Of a DNA stretch of 64,000 nucleotides, positions 23,601 through 31,044 are shown in pieces (the stretch's first letter is position 1; each line of letters starts with the position of its first letter). Under the pieces are notes generated by a model, which made no database searches, was not told where the DNA came from, and saw nothing but the letters and a program-made list of their open reading frames with translations. Source of the DNA: an uncultured Oscillospiraceae bacterium (lineage in GTDB: Bacteria; Bacillota; Clostridia; Oscillospirales; Oscillospiraceae); the NCBI GenBank assembly GCA_910587255.1, contig CAJUKT010000020.1, positions 1 through 64,000 on the forward strand. The letters run 5' to 3'. The translations under genes were made by a program, and so were the position numbers.

Positions 23601-24134
23601 TCAGCGTTTCTTGCTCAGCAGGTCCTCGTGCCCGGTGCGCTGGGCCAGGATGGTCAGGGCCCGGTGGCAGGCCAGCCCGCTGGCGTAGCTGCGCAGGGCA
23701 AGCTCCAGCACCAGCTTGGGCAGGTCCTGGTCGGAGATGTCCTCGTTGATGCCGGCGGCGGCGTCCGCCATGGCCTGGTCCAGGTACTGGCAGAAGTACT
23801 CATACTGCCGCTGGGGGGCCCGCAGCTCCCGGCCCACGGTGGTGAGCACCTTCATCTCCCGCACGCTCATCACCTGCTTCAGCGCGGCGATGGCGGTGAG
23901 GTAGGCCAGGTGCTCCTGGCCGTATTTTTTGCCGTTGGCCCGCTCCACCAAGCCGTCCTTGATATAGTTGTTGATCATGGCGGAGGTGAGGGCGTCGCCC
24001 TCCCCCGTGTTCACCATCTGCCGGGCCAGGTAGCCCACCACCTGGTCCATATACAGCGGGATGTCGGGCAGGTCGTCCCAGCTGTCTGGGCGCTGCTCGG
24101 TCAACTGTTGTTTCAGTTGTGCCAACTCCTCCAT
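23601..24134 (-). CDS. DUF1836 domain protein
   Basis: 177 residues. The N-terminal part (IPLYMDQVVGYLARQM, then SAMINNYIKDGLVERANGKKYGQEHLAYL, about 25-75) matches DUF1836, a MerR-like winged helix region in which a short peptide wraps a putative DNA-binding helix. The C-terminal half is helical. Function is unproven; a transcription factor is likely. The start at 24134 follows TTGGAGGAA. The 170 bases upstream contain a 115-bp inverted repeat and then the promoter at 24311, so the mRNA should start with a large hairpin. It lies upstream of degV in the same direction. Confidence 0.82.
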   Translation of the reverse strand: MEELAQLKQQLTEQRPDSWDDLPDIPLYMDQVVGYLARQMVNTGEGDALTSAMINNYIKDGLVERANGKKYGQEHLAYLTAIAALKQVMSVREMKVLTTVGRELRAPQRQYEYFCQYLDQAMADAAAGINEDISDQDLPKLVLELALRSYASGLACHRALTILAQRTGHEDLLSKKR

Positions 24135-24173
24135 GGGGGTTCCTCCAATCCATACAGGGCCTGTCCAGGGCTG

Positions 24174-24288
24174 GTTTGAACATTGCCGGCATGGCCAAAG
24201 GGCGGGCCTTTTTTCGCCATATGCCGCTGATTTGCCCTGTCTGGCGAAAAAAGTCCCCCGCCGCCGGGCATACCGTCAATGTTCAAAC
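24174..24288. repeat. 115-bp imperfect inverted repeat in the leader of the DUF1836 gene
   Basis: The outer arms GTTTGAACATTG (24174-24185) and CAATGTTCAAAC (24277-24288) are exact complements, as are the inner arms TTTTTTCGCCA (24209-24219) and TGGCGAAAAAA (24242-24252). The sequence between outer and inner arms also pairs with mismatches, giving about 46-bp arms and a 22-base loop. It may be a MITE-like insertion or a structured leader. No target-site duplication is evident and no second copy was noticed in the window. Confidence 0.7.
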
Positions 24289-24310
24289 GGCGCCTAATCT
24301 AGTACAGGGA

Positions 24311-24339
24311 ATTATATCACATCATTTTGTCAACGTAAA
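24311..24339 (-). promoter_or_regulatory. Promoter of the DUF1836-degV unit
   Basis: Minus strand TTTACG (24334-24339), a 17-bp spacer, perfect TATAAT (24311-24316). The stretch from here to the SLH gene terminator at 24560 holds no convincing gene. Confidence 0.6.
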
Positions 24340-24523
24340 GAGGGGGAATGAAAAAAACAGCGCTGGGCAGAAAAGCCCCGCGCAAGGGTATGGCATCGCC
24401 AAAAGATCAAGGGCAAGGCGGACCGCCGCTGTGACAATCGCTGCGCCTACTCTTGGTATGATCCTGTTTATGCCGCTATTCTCCATAAATCGTTGATTTG
24501 CCGGTCGCTTCATGATAAAGCAA

Positions 24524-24560
24524 TACCCGCCGGAAAGCAACTGCCTCCCAGCGGGTATGC
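24524..24560 (-). terminator. Terminator of the SLH protein gene
   Basis: Minus strand ATACCCGC pairs with GCGGGTAT across a 20-base loop, then TGCTTTAT follows. Only moderately strong. Confidence 0.55.
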
Positions 24561-24582
24561 GCTTGCGTATGGCACGTGCGGC

Positions 24583-25755
24583 TCAGCTGTTGTAAGCCCG
24601 GTAGAGGAAGCAGGCGATATGGCCGCGGCTGCAAACCTTGTCGGGCGCGAAGGTGTCCTCCCCGCCGTCGCCCTTGGTGATGCCCTTTTCCACTGCCCAG
24701 TCCACCGCTTTGGCATAGGCGGCGCCGTCGGGCACGTCGGTGAAGCTGGCAGCCTGTCCGGCCTCCGCCTTGTCCAGGGCCTGCCAAATGTAGGACACCG
24801 CCTGGGAGCGGGTGCAGGGTGCGGCGGGATCAAAGCCCTCGCCGATAAAGCCCTTCTCATAGGCCCAGTTCACCGCGTCCTGATAATAGGAGGCCACGGT
24901 GACGGGGGCCTCGCTTTCGGCGGCGGGCTTGCCGGCGGCCCGCCACAGGAAGGTCAGGATCTCCGCCTGGGTGCAGTCCCGGCCGGGGGCAAAGGTGGTC
25001 TCGCCGCCGTAGCCGTTGGTAATACCCTTTTGGGCGGCCCACTGGGCCTCCGCCTTGCACCAGTCGGGGGTGTCGGTGAATTCGGGGACGGGGGTTCCCG
25101 GACCGGCAGTATTGTCGGGGTCGGGATCATCGGACGGCTCTCCCGCGGCAAAGAGCATGGTGCCCTTGGCCACCACGGAGGACCCGTTTTTCATAACGCC
25201 CCACTCAAACAGGGTGCTGCCGCCGAAGAACTCACACAGGCTGTCGCTGGAGATGGCCAGGGTCATGACGCCGGAGCTGTCCTTGGACAGCTTGCCGCCC
25301 ATCTCCTCCACCATGGAGGCAAACGTACCGGCGGACTGGCTCTTTCCGCTGACCTGGGTCAGGGAAAAGTCGTATTTTTCCGCATAGGGGGCCAGGACGT
25401 TCTTCCCGGACTCCTTGACCACCAGCCGCTCGTCATAGGTGCCGTCGTTGTCCAGGTCGGTGAAAAAGCGGAAATAGACGTTGTGGGAGGAACGCAGCCC
25501 GGCCCAGGTGAACTCGGAGCCCTGGGGAAGGGTGCGGGTGATGTCCACGCGGGGCTGCGCCTTATCGTAGCTGCGGCTGGAATTGAGATACCGCACCATG
25601 AACTCGCCATCCACCCCCATCTCGTCGGGGTCCGGCGCATCCAAGTCCACGGTGTAGCTCCCTGCCGGAACTTCGCTGTCCGCCGCAAAAGCGGGAACGG
25701 CCAGCCCCATGCACAGGGCCAGCGCCAGGAATACTGATAAGAACCGTTTTTTCAT
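24583..25755 (-). CDS. Secreted SLH-domain protein of unknown function
   Basis: 390 residues. A signal peptide (MKKRFLSVFLALALCMGLAV, cleavage after AFA near 24) is followed by a domain of about 190 residues with no recognised family (25-215, containing YFRFFTDLDNDGTYDE, reminiscent of a calcium-binding or beta-sandwich surface domain), an acidic/proline linker (DDPDPDNTAGPGTPVP) and three SLH repeats (about 228-390, e.g. WAAQKGITNGYGGETTFAPG). SLH anchoring places it on the cell wall. The start at 25755 follows AAAGGAGAA. A terminator and a structured element (25831-26060) lie in its 5' region, suggesting control by attenuation. Confidence 0.85.
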   Translation of the reverse strand: MKKRFLSVFLALALCMGLAVPAFAADSEVPAGSYTVDLDAPDPDEMGVDGEFMVRYLNSSRSYDKAQPRVDITRTLPQGSEFTWAGLRSSHNVYFRFFTDLDNDGTYDERLVVKESGKNVLAPYAEKYDFSLTQVSGKSQSAGTFASMVEEMGGKLSKDSSGVMTLAISSDSLCEFFGGSTLFEWGVMKNGSSVVAKGTMLFAAGEPSDDPDPDNTAGPGTPVPEFTDTPDWCKAEAQWAAQKGITNGYGGETTFAPGRDCTQAEILTFLWRAAGKPAAESEAPVTVASYYQDAVNWAYEKGFIGEGFDPAAPCTRSQAVSYIWQALDKAEAGQAASFTDVPDGAAYAKAVDWAVEKGITKGDGGEDTFAPDKVCSRGHIACFLYRAYNS

Positions 25756-25840
25756 ACCTTTTTCTCCTTTATTCTATAGTTTCCCAACAGACCGGCCAGG
25801 GGCAGGGCGCGTTCCCCGCCCCGGCGGTCCGCCGGAAACA

Positions 25841-25875
25841 TAAAAAACGGTGTCGAGCTTGAAAACTCAACACCG
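25841..25875 (-). terminator. Terminator or attenuator 86 bases before the SLH gene
   Basis: The arms CGGTGTCGAG (25848-25857) and CTCAACACCG (25866-25875) pair with one G-T on the minus strand. The minus-strand hairpin is followed by TTTTTTATGTTT, so transcripts from 26055 would end here unless an alternative fold is used. Confidence 0.65.
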
Positions 25876-25923
25876 CCTTGAAAAAATCAATGCGAACACA
25901 AAGCCTGTCTGCCGTTTCCCGCC

Positions 25924-25952
25924 TTGCTATTCCAAAGGAAAACGGATATAAT
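25924..25952 (+). promoter_or_regulatory. Orphan plus-strand promoter within the structured element
   Basis: TTGCTA (25924-25929), a 17-bp spacer, a perfect TATAAT (25947-25952). No plus-strand gene follows for several kilobases, so it may drive a small RNA ending near the hairpin at 26009-26038. Confidence 0.45.
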
Positions 25953-26062
25953 AGGCCCGTGGTGCGATGCAATATCGCTGTGTTGAGTGGTGCTGTCACT
26001 CGCATAGGGCCATGGGGTGTTCCCGCACCCCGTGGCCTGCCGCCTTTTATGCTTCCGGCCTA

Positions 26063-26091
26063 ATTTTATCCTATCCCAGGGGAAAATGCAA
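26063..26091 (-). promoter_or_regulatory. Promoter of the long SLH gene leader
   Basis: Minus strand TTGCAT (26086-26091), a 17-bp spacer, TAAAAT (26063-26068). It would give an untranslated leader of about 300 bases. Confidence 0.6.
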
Positions 26092-26108
26092 GGGGGATGC
26101 ACCATGAG

Positions 26109-26134
26109 AAAAGCGGCCTCTCAGGGCCGCTTTT
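26109..26134 (-). terminator. Terminator of the 154-residue hypothetical gene
   Basis: Arms AAAAGCGGCC (26109-26118) and GGCCGCTTTT (26125-26134), perfect; on the minus strand TTTTCTC follows. Confidence 0.75.
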
Positions 26135-26140
26135 CCGCGT

Positions 26141-26605
26141 CTATCCGTCCTCCGGCAGCCGCCCCAGCAGCAGCGCCGCCCCCGCCTGGGCCAGCAGCAA
26201 ATCGGGGGAGCAGCCGCCCCGGGGGAGTATCAGCTCCTGGCGCTCCACCGCCCGGCCGTCCAGGGAGACGAACTCCCGCTGCACCGCCACCGACGCCCGC
26301 TGCTCGTCCAGGCTGGACAGGGTGAGGGTGTTCCGGCTGGACGAGCCGTAGCTGAGCACCATACCGGCGGGGAGCAGCCGGGTGAGGGCGGACCGCCCCC
26401 CGGGGAGCAGCGCCGCGCGGCAGTTGAGGGTGCCCGCCCCCGCCCAGCCGGTGGCCCCGGGGGACACCACCAGCAGGTCCAGCGGCGTGCCCGCCAGCAG
26501 CGCCGGATGGCGGCAGGCCCGCACCAGGGCGGGCAGGCCCCGGACCAGGGCGCTCACCCAGTCCGCCAGCCCCTCGTCCCGCTCCCACACACCGATCTGC
26601 CACAT
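26141..26605 (-). CDS. Hypothetical protein, 154 residues
   Basis: No family is recognised. The frame starts at ATG 26605 with GAGGGGG about 9 bases upstream and stops 6 bases before a good terminator, which supports it being real. The N-terminus is amphipathic (MWQIGVWERDEGLADWVSAL). The middle holds DLLVVSPGATGWAGAGTLNCR, a pattern of a short beta strand and glycine loop, and the C-terminus ends LLAQAGAALLLGRLPEDG. No signal peptide or clear membrane helix is seen. It lies between yihY and the SLH gene on the same strand. It could be a conserved but unnamed clostridial protein; I assign no function. Confidence 0.6.
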   Translation of the reverse strand: MWQIGVWERDEGLADWVSALVRGLPALVRACRHPALLAGTPLDLLVVSPGATGWAGAGTLNCRAALLPGGRSALTRLLPAGMVLSYGSSSRNTLTLSSLDEQRASVAVQREFVSLDGRAVERQELILPRGGCSPDLLLAQAGAALLLGRLPEDG

Positions 26606-26743
26606 ACACCGCGCCCCCTCTGCCTATGTACCCGCCGGGGATAGTGTGTGCGGGGAGTAGGATTTTATGCGCAAACCGCCTTGGCCTTCGCCGCGTTTTG
26701 CTGTGGCGCAGGGAGGGGACCTCCCGGGCGGCTTCCCTGCCGC

Positions 26744-27604
26744 CTACCGCCGCGCCTGCTTGCGATGGATAAACAGCACGTAATTCACCGCGTTGCCCAT
26801 GATGAGGATGTTGCCGCACAGGTACAGCCACACCAGCAGCAGGATCACCGACGCCAGCGAGCCGTAAATCAGCGAGTACCGGGCGGAGTTGCCCATGAGC
26901 AGGGAAAAGATCATGGAGGCCGCCGCCAGCGCCGCCGATGCCGCCATCGCCCCGGGCACCACCGGGGGCCGGGGCTTGTCCAGCGGGGCGGCAAAGCGGT
27001 AGAGAAGGAGAATGAACAGGAACACCATGCCCAGCAGCAGCAGGTATTTCACCCACTGCCAGGTGCCGAAGCGCTCCACCAGGCCCTCCAGCCGGAGCAC
27101 CTGGCCCAGCAGGTGGAAGAACCAGTTGCCGGTGACCACCACCGCCAGCGACAGGTAAATGGTGGCCAGCAGCAGGACGGAAAAGAGGATGCTGGCCGCC
27201 AGCTGGCCCAGGCCCCGGAAGGTGGAGCGGCCATACAGCTCGGCCATGATGTTCATCAGGCCCCGGACGGCGGCGGAGGCGAACAGCACCGTGAGGAACA
27301 CGCCCGAGAGCAGCATGGCGGAGGATTGGTTGGTGTCGATATAGGTGAGGTAGTCCTGGAAGAGCAGCAGCACCCCCTCGGGGAGAAAGGGGTCCGCGTG
27401 GTCCATCAGGGAGGTCAGGTCCAGATGCAGCCCGTTGACGAAGGAGGAGATGCAGATCATGATGGGGAAAAAGGTGAGGATGAGAAAGTAGGCCAGCTCG
27501 GCGGCGGCCCGGCTGACCCGCTTGGAAAAGTACACATCCACCACGTCCGCGGCGAAGCGGACGGGCGGATGGGCGCACAGGAACTGCTCCAGCTTGTTTT
27601 TCAT
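26744..27604 (-). CDS. YihY/BrkB family membrane protein
   Basis: 286 residues with six membrane helices and the family marks RAAAELAYFLILTFFPIMI near residue 33 and RYSLIYGSLASVILLLVWLY near 245. YihY proteins were once thought to be RNase BN; their role is unknown, and some act in envelope functions or transport. The start at 27604 follows GGAGGGG by 6 bases; the longer frame to 27835 runs through the promoter (27635-27663). The C-terminal tail is basic (HRKQARR). Confidence 0.9.
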   Translation of the reverse strand: MKNKLEQFLCAHPPVRFAADVVDVYFSKRVSRAAAELAYFLILTFFPIMICISSFVNGLHLDLTSLMDHADPFLPEGVLLLFQDYLTYIDTNQSSAMLLSGVFLTVLFASAAVRGLMNIMAELYGRSTFRGLGQLAASILFSVLLLATIYLSLAVVVTGNWFFHLLGQVLRLEGLVERFGTWQWVKYLLLLGMVFLFILLLYRFAAPLDKPRPPVVPGAMAASAALAAASMIFSLLMGNSARYSLIYGSLASVILLLVWLYLCGNILIMGNAVNYVLFIHRKQARR

Positions 27605-27634
27605 GACGCTCCCCTCCAGTGGTTCAATAGGGAG

Positions 27635-27663
27635 AGTATACCAGAAGCGGAGGGGAATGACAA
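27635..27663 (-). promoter_or_regulatory. Promoter of the yihY-like gene
   Basis: Minus strand TTGTCA (27658-27663), a 17-bp spacer, TATACT (27635-27640). Confidence 0.75.
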
Positions 27664-27865
27664 CCGAAAATAATGTCGAAAGGCGCCGGGGAAGCGTTGC
27701 CCCCATCCATATGCGGGGCGCCGGGAAGGCGCTGGCAGGGGGCCGGGAGGGGGGAATGCCCAGACCACGCAGGCCCGGTGTGGGCCGGAAATCGAAGGGG
27801 ACACGGTTGGCAAAGACGCAATAGCCGGATATCACCGCACCTGTTCGGGCGCGGAGAGGGGGTAC

Positions 27866-27946
27866 ACAGGGGGGAACCCCCTGTGCGCGCTCTTTGGTTC
27901 CTTTCTCTCGCGTGAGAGAAAGGAACCCGCCGGAGGCACCGGCGGG
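27866..27946 (-). terminator. Cluster of three hairpins 3' of gpr
   Basis: On the minus strand, first CCCGCCGG/CCGGCGGG (27926-27933 and 27939-27946), then a 14-bp perfect hairpin GGTTCCTTTCTCTC/GAGAGAAAGGAACC (27896-27909 and 27914-27927), then ACAGGGGGG/CCCCCTGT near 27866-27884. The first two end the gpr transcript. The rest of 27664-27865 shows no gene. Confidence 0.65.
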
Positions 27947-27948
27947 GC

Positions 27949-28845
27949 CTATTCCAACAGCATGTCCAGGTCCTCCACCGTCAGCGACGGGTTGAGCGCC
28001 CGGCTGACGGCATAGCCCAGCACCTTGCCCAGGTCGGCCACCCGCTGGTCCACCTCCCGGGGGGTGACGAAAAAGCTGTCACCCTGGGGCAGATCCCCCC
28101 GGTCCGGCGCCGGCTTGCCTGCCTGCTCCAGCAGATCCAGGGCCAGGGTGGCCCCGTCCACCACCGTAGGCACCCCCACGGTGAACACCGGGGCCCCCAG
28201 GCTGTCCCGGTCCAGTGCCTGGCGGTGGTTGCCCACGCCGGAGCCGGGGATGACCCCGGTGTCCGACAGCTGCACCGTGCGGCACAGCCGCTCCAGGGAG
28301 CGGGAGGCCAGGGCGTCCACCACGATGACGCAGGAGGGCTCCAGCCGCCGGGCCAGGGCCTGGGCCACCAGGCTGCTCTCCATGCCGGTGGAGGCCAGCA
28401 CCCCGGGGGCGGCGGCGGCCACCGGGCGCAGGTCCCCGAAGTGCTCCGGCACCTGCTCCACCAGATGGCGGGTGACCAGCAGGTGGTCCACCGCCAGGGG
28501 GCCGATGAGGTCGGGGGTCACGGCCCGGTTGCCCAGGCCGACGACCAGGGCAGGGCCGTCCTGGGGCAGCAGGGGGCGCAGGCACTCCGACACCGCAGAC
28601 ACCGCCCGGGCAAAGGCCCCCTCCTCCCGGCGGAGCAGGCCGTCCAGCTCCACGGTGATATATACGCCCTGGGGCTTGCCCAGCGTCCGGGCCCCCTCGG
28701 GGCTGGAGATGGTGACGGTGTTCACCGTAAAGCCCTCCCGGACGCCCTCCTCCGCCCGGACGCCGGTGAGGGACGCCCCCGCCCGGGCGCCCTCCCGCCA
28801 GAGCTGGTGGGCCTCCACCGCCAGATCAGTGCGCCGCTGTGCCAT
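27949..28845 (-). CDS. gpr: GPR spore protease (germination endopeptidase)
   Basis: 298 residues. GPR degrades the small acid-soluble DNA-binding proteins (SASP) at spore germination; it is made as a zymogen in the forespore. Recognisable parts: RRTDLAVE near the N-terminus, where the propeptide is removed, VGLGNRAVTPDLIGP, IVVDALASRS and TVQLSDTGVIPGSGVGNHR, all in family order. The length is slightly below Bacillus GPR (about 370), as is common in clostridia. The start at 28845 follows AAGGGGGA. Upstream on the minus strand, GCATA and, 13 bases on, GGCAGAAAATA resemble a sigma-F/G promoter, tentatively. Its presence marks the organism as an endospore former. Confidence 0.93.
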   Translation of the reverse strand: MAQRRTDLAVEAHQLWREGARAGASLTGVRAEEGVREGFTVNTVTISSPEGARTLGKPQGVYITVELDGLLRREEGAFARAVSAVSECLRPLLPQDGPALVVGLGNRAVTPDLIGPLAVDHLLVTRHLVEQVPEHFGDLRPVAAAAPGVLASTGMESSLVAQALARRLEPSCVIVVDALASRSLERLCRTVQLSDTGVIPGSGVGNHRQALDRDSLGAPVFTVGVPTVVDGATLALDLLEQAGKPAPDRGDLPQGDSFFVTPREVDQRVADLGKVLGYAVSRALNPSLTVEDLDMLLE

Positions 28846-28944
28846 AAAAGATTCCCCCTTATACCAGATGTTGTGGCCGCAGGGCCTGTTTGCTCCTATT
28901 TTCTGCCGGGAGAAAGTTTCTATGCGAAAAATTGAAAAAAAGTG

Positions 28945-28973
28945 TTGCAATTTTTCTCTTCAAATGTTAAAAT
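28945..28973 (+). promoter_or_regulatory. Promoter of rpsT
   Basis: TTGCAA (28945-28950), a 17-bp spacer, TAAAAT (28968-28973). Confidence 0.7.
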
Positions 28974-29034
28974 ACATATCTGCGACGGGAAACCGTACAA
29001 GAGAATAAATTAGAAATCGGAGGAGGTGTTTGGT

Positions 29035-29298
29035 TTGCCCAATATCAAGTCTGCCAAGAAGCGCGTCCTGGTCAACTCCACCAAGGCGGCGCAGAACAAG
29101 GCGCAGAAGTCCGCACTCAAGACCGACCTGAAGAAGTTTGAGGCCGCGGTGGCCGGCGGCAACCGCAGCGAGGCCGATGCCGCATATAAGGTGGCCGTCA
29201 AGGCCGTGGATCAGGCCGCCGCGAAGGGCCTGCTGCACAGCAATAACGCTGCCCACAAGAAGAGCGCCATGACCGTGAAGCTGAACAAGCTGGCATAA
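29035..29298 (+). CDS. rpsT: 30S ribosomal protein S20
   Basis: 87 residues, a basic helical protein that binds 16S rRNA in the foot of the small subunit. It begins PNIKSAKKRVLVN and contains NNAAHKKSAMTVKLN, both conserved in S20. The start is the TTG at 29035, 8 bases after GGAGGAGG; the GTG at 29026 overlaps the ribosome binding site. A TTG start is also used by rpsT in other bacteria and may be part of autoregulation by S20. It has its own promoter and terminator, divergent from gpr as in Bacillus. Confidence 0.96.
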   Translation: MPNIKSAKKRVLVNSTKAAQNKAQKSALKTDLKKFEAAVAGGNRSEADAAYKVAVKAVDQAAAKGLLHSNNAAHKKSAMTVKLNKLA

Positions 29299-29337
29299 GC
29301 GCATTGCCGCATTGTCATACCACCTAATTTGAGGATG

Positions 29338-29358
29338 GGGGCCCCATTTCGGGGCCCC
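29338..29358 (+). terminator. Terminator of rpsT
   Basis: Perfect GGGGCCCC repeats (29338-29345 and 29351-29358) around ATTTC, with TGTTCTCATTTT after. The following 100 bases hold no gene. Confidence 0.7.
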
Positions 29359-29464
29359 TGTTCTCATTTTCCGGCGGAATTGTCGGCTGCATCTGCGGTC
29401 AGGATGCAGCCCGGCCGGGAAAAGCGTGGACAGGCGGCATGGTAAAGTGGTAAGCAGAGGTGTG

Positions 29465-29498
29465 AAGGCCGGACGCGCTTTTTGACGCGTCCGGCCTT
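29465..29498 (-). terminator. Terminator of the WYL-zinc ribbon gene
   Basis: A perfect 13-bp stem (29465-29477 with 29486-29498). Confidence 0.7.
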
Positions 29499-29511
29499 CG
29501 GCGTGATCCGA

Positions 29512-30750
29512 TTATTTTTTCCAGCGCTTGAGCATGGGGAAGAACTGGCGCATCTGGGCCTTGGCCTGGTCCTGGGTCATGCCGGGGTTGGACTGGGCCA
29601 TCATGGGGGCGCAGAAGTCGATCATCTCCTCCATGCTCATCTCCCCGGCGAACTTGCCCTGCTTGTAGCAGTAGGAGCAGTAGTCGGGGCTGGCGGAGCC
29701 GTCGGCCTCGGTGCCCAGCTCCGTGCCGGGGAGCAGGGGCATCCCGCAGGACTGGCAGAAGTGCATGTCTTTGTAATTTTCCATGGCTGAAACCTCCTTT
29801 GTGGATGGTTCCATTGTAGCGCCCCAACCCTGACAGGGTGTGTCATGTTCCGGGGCGTGGGCCCGGTAAATTTCCCAGCCCAGGGCGGCCAGACGGCGGC
29901 GGAGGACGCCGGGGGCGAGGACCTCCACCCCCGCGCCGAAGCTGAGCAGATAGCCGTACAGCCACTGGTCCTCGGGAAATACCGCCTCCACCAGCAGCGA
30001 GCCGTCCTCCTGCCGGGATACGCAGTCCTGGCCAAATTCGTCGTACACCCGGTAGGCCATATAGGGGGCGAAGCGCAGCCGTGCCTCTACCCGGAACAGG
30101 GGCGGGATGTCGCCGGAAAAGCCGATATCCGGGGGCTCCAGGCGGCGGTGGAACACCTCCCCGGCAAATTCCGGGGACAAAATCCGGGACAGGCGAAAGG
30201 TGCGGTAATCCTCACGCTCCAGGTCGAATGCCTGCAAATACCAGCCCTGGCCCTTGAACACCAGCCGGGCGGGGAGCACCCGCCGGGAGCGGGTGGCGCC
30301 GTAGGAGCTGGCGTAGTCAAAACGCAGGGTCTGCCGCTCCAGCACCGCCCGCTTCAAAAGCCGGAACTGTGCATTGTCCGCGTCCCCCGCCCCCCAGCGG
30401 GACAGGTCCACCTGGAGCCAGTCCTCCTGCCCCCGGCGGAACAGGGCGGACAGCTTGGTCAGCGCCTGGGCCCCCTCCTGCCCCGGCAGGCTTTGCAGGG
30501 CGAGAAGGAGCTGGCGCTGCTCCTCGTCGGTGAAGGCGGCCCGGTCCAGCACGTAGCCGGGCAGCAGGGCCACGCCGCCCCCCGCCCCCTGGGTGGTATA
30601 GATGGGCACCCCGGCGGCGGAAAGGGCGTCCACGTCCCGCAGCACGGTGCGCTGGGAGACCTCCAGCCGCTGGGCCAGCTCCCCGGCGGTCATGCGGCCC
30701 TTTTCCAGCAGGAGGTAAACCATTTGGAATTGCCGGGCGACAACGGACAT
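29512..30750 (-). CDS. WYL-domain transcriptional regulator fused to a zinc-ribbon domain
   Basis: One open frame of 412 residues. Residues 1-60 are a DeoR-like winged helix (MTAGELAQRLEVSQRTVLRD), about 140-310 a WYL ligand-binding region (LERQTLRFDYASSYG; GQGWYLQAFDLEREDYRTFRLSRI), and 323-412 a zinc-ribbon domain beginning MENYKDMHFCQSCGMPL with CxxC (HFCQSCG) and CSYC (DYCSYCYKQGKF). In other bacteria the two parts are usually separate proteins. The start of the second part, ATG 29784, is preceded 8 bases earlier by a perfect AAAGGAGG, so a separate 90-residue zinc-ribbon protein (29512-29784) is probably also made. Function of the pair is unknown; WYL regulators often sense nucleotides or DNA damage. 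Confidence 0.85.
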   Translation of the reverse strand: MSVVARQFQMVYLLLEKGRMTAGELAQRLEVSQRTVLRDVDALSAAGVPIYTTQGAGGGVALLPGYVLDRAAFTDEEQRQLLLALQSLPGQEGAQALTKLSALFRRGQEDWLQVDLSRWGAGDADNAQFRLLKRAVLERQTLRFDYASSYGATRSRRVLPARLVFKGQGWYLQAFDLEREDYRTFRLSRILSPEFAGEVFHRRLEPPDIGFSGDIPPLFRVEARLRFAPYMAYRVYDEFGQDCVSRQEDGSLLVEAVFPEDQWLYGYLLSFGAGVEVLAPGVLRRRLAALGWEIYRAHAPEHDTPCQGWGATMEPSTKEVSAMENYKDMHFCQSCGMPLLPGTELGTEADGSASPDYCSYCYKQGKFAGEMSMEEMIDFCAPMMAQSNPGMTQDQAKAQMRQFFPMLKRWKK

Positions 30751-30790
30751 GGGCGGCGCCCCCTCTCATGTTTTCTCTATTCTACCACAG

Positions 30791-30830
30791 AAAAAAGGGA
30801 AGGGGAAGCCCCGGCAGGGCCTCCCCCTTC
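30791..30830 (-). terminator. Terminator of the ABC exporter operon
   Basis: Minus-strand GAAGGGGG-AGGCC pairs with GGCTTCCCCTTC with a small mismatch, followed by CCTTTTTT. It lies after repeat locus 3. Confidence 0.65.
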
Positions 30831-30841
30831 TCCTGTTCGCG

Positions 30842-31044
30842 GTGTTGTCACGCTGTGGATTGGCCGCGCTCCGATCCAAGCGTACCTCGCTGACCGCTTC
30901 TCCGCGCTTCTTGTCACGCTGCGCGCCCTCCGCGACGGCGGCTAAGCCACTGCGGCTGCGCGCGCCGTTTTCCGGCCCTGCGGGCCGAAAAGCCGTCCAC
31001 TCCGCTCCGTGTCTTAGCCGCCTGCTCCCGGGCGCTCCGCGCTT
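30842..31044 (-). repeat. Modular palindromic repeat, locus 3
   Basis: On the minus strand a unit starts AAGCGCGGAG at 31044, directly after the TAG stop of the ABC exporter gene (31045-31047); a second, shorter unit starts at 30909 (135-bp period). In the first unit the pairing arms are CTTAGCCGCC (31013-31022) and GGCGGCTAAG (30937-30946), different in sequence from those of locus 1 but equally complementary. It ends GCAGCGTGACAAG. Confidence 0.8.

Larger units (their letters stand above)
25831..26060. other. Structured 230-bp element with inverted ends upstream of the SLH gene
   Basis: The first 20 bases (25831-25850, GCCGGAAACATAAAAAACGG) match the complement of the last 20 (26041-26060) at 17 positions. 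Inside are a hairpin at 25848-25875 that is a terminator on the minus strand (followed by TTTTTTATG), a 12-bp hairpin at about 26009-26038 and smaller stems. A minus promoter sits just outside (26063-26091) and a plus promoter inside (25924-25952). It could be a riboswitch-like leader of the SLH gene, a MITE-like repeat or a small RNA locus; no known Rfam-type consensus was recognised. No protein is convincing here. Confidence 0.55.

Noticed and set aside
24322..24540. 72-codon minus-strand frame between the SLH and DUF1836 genes
   Set aside because: No ribosome binding site, Cys/Pro-rich composition, and it crosses the DUF1836 promoter and the SLH gene terminator.
25769..26105. Two overlapping minus-strand frames (78 and 72 codons) in the SLH leader
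   Set aside because: They run through the terminator hairpin and inverted ends, have no good start signal and no similarity that I recognise; the region is better explained as structured RNA or repeat.
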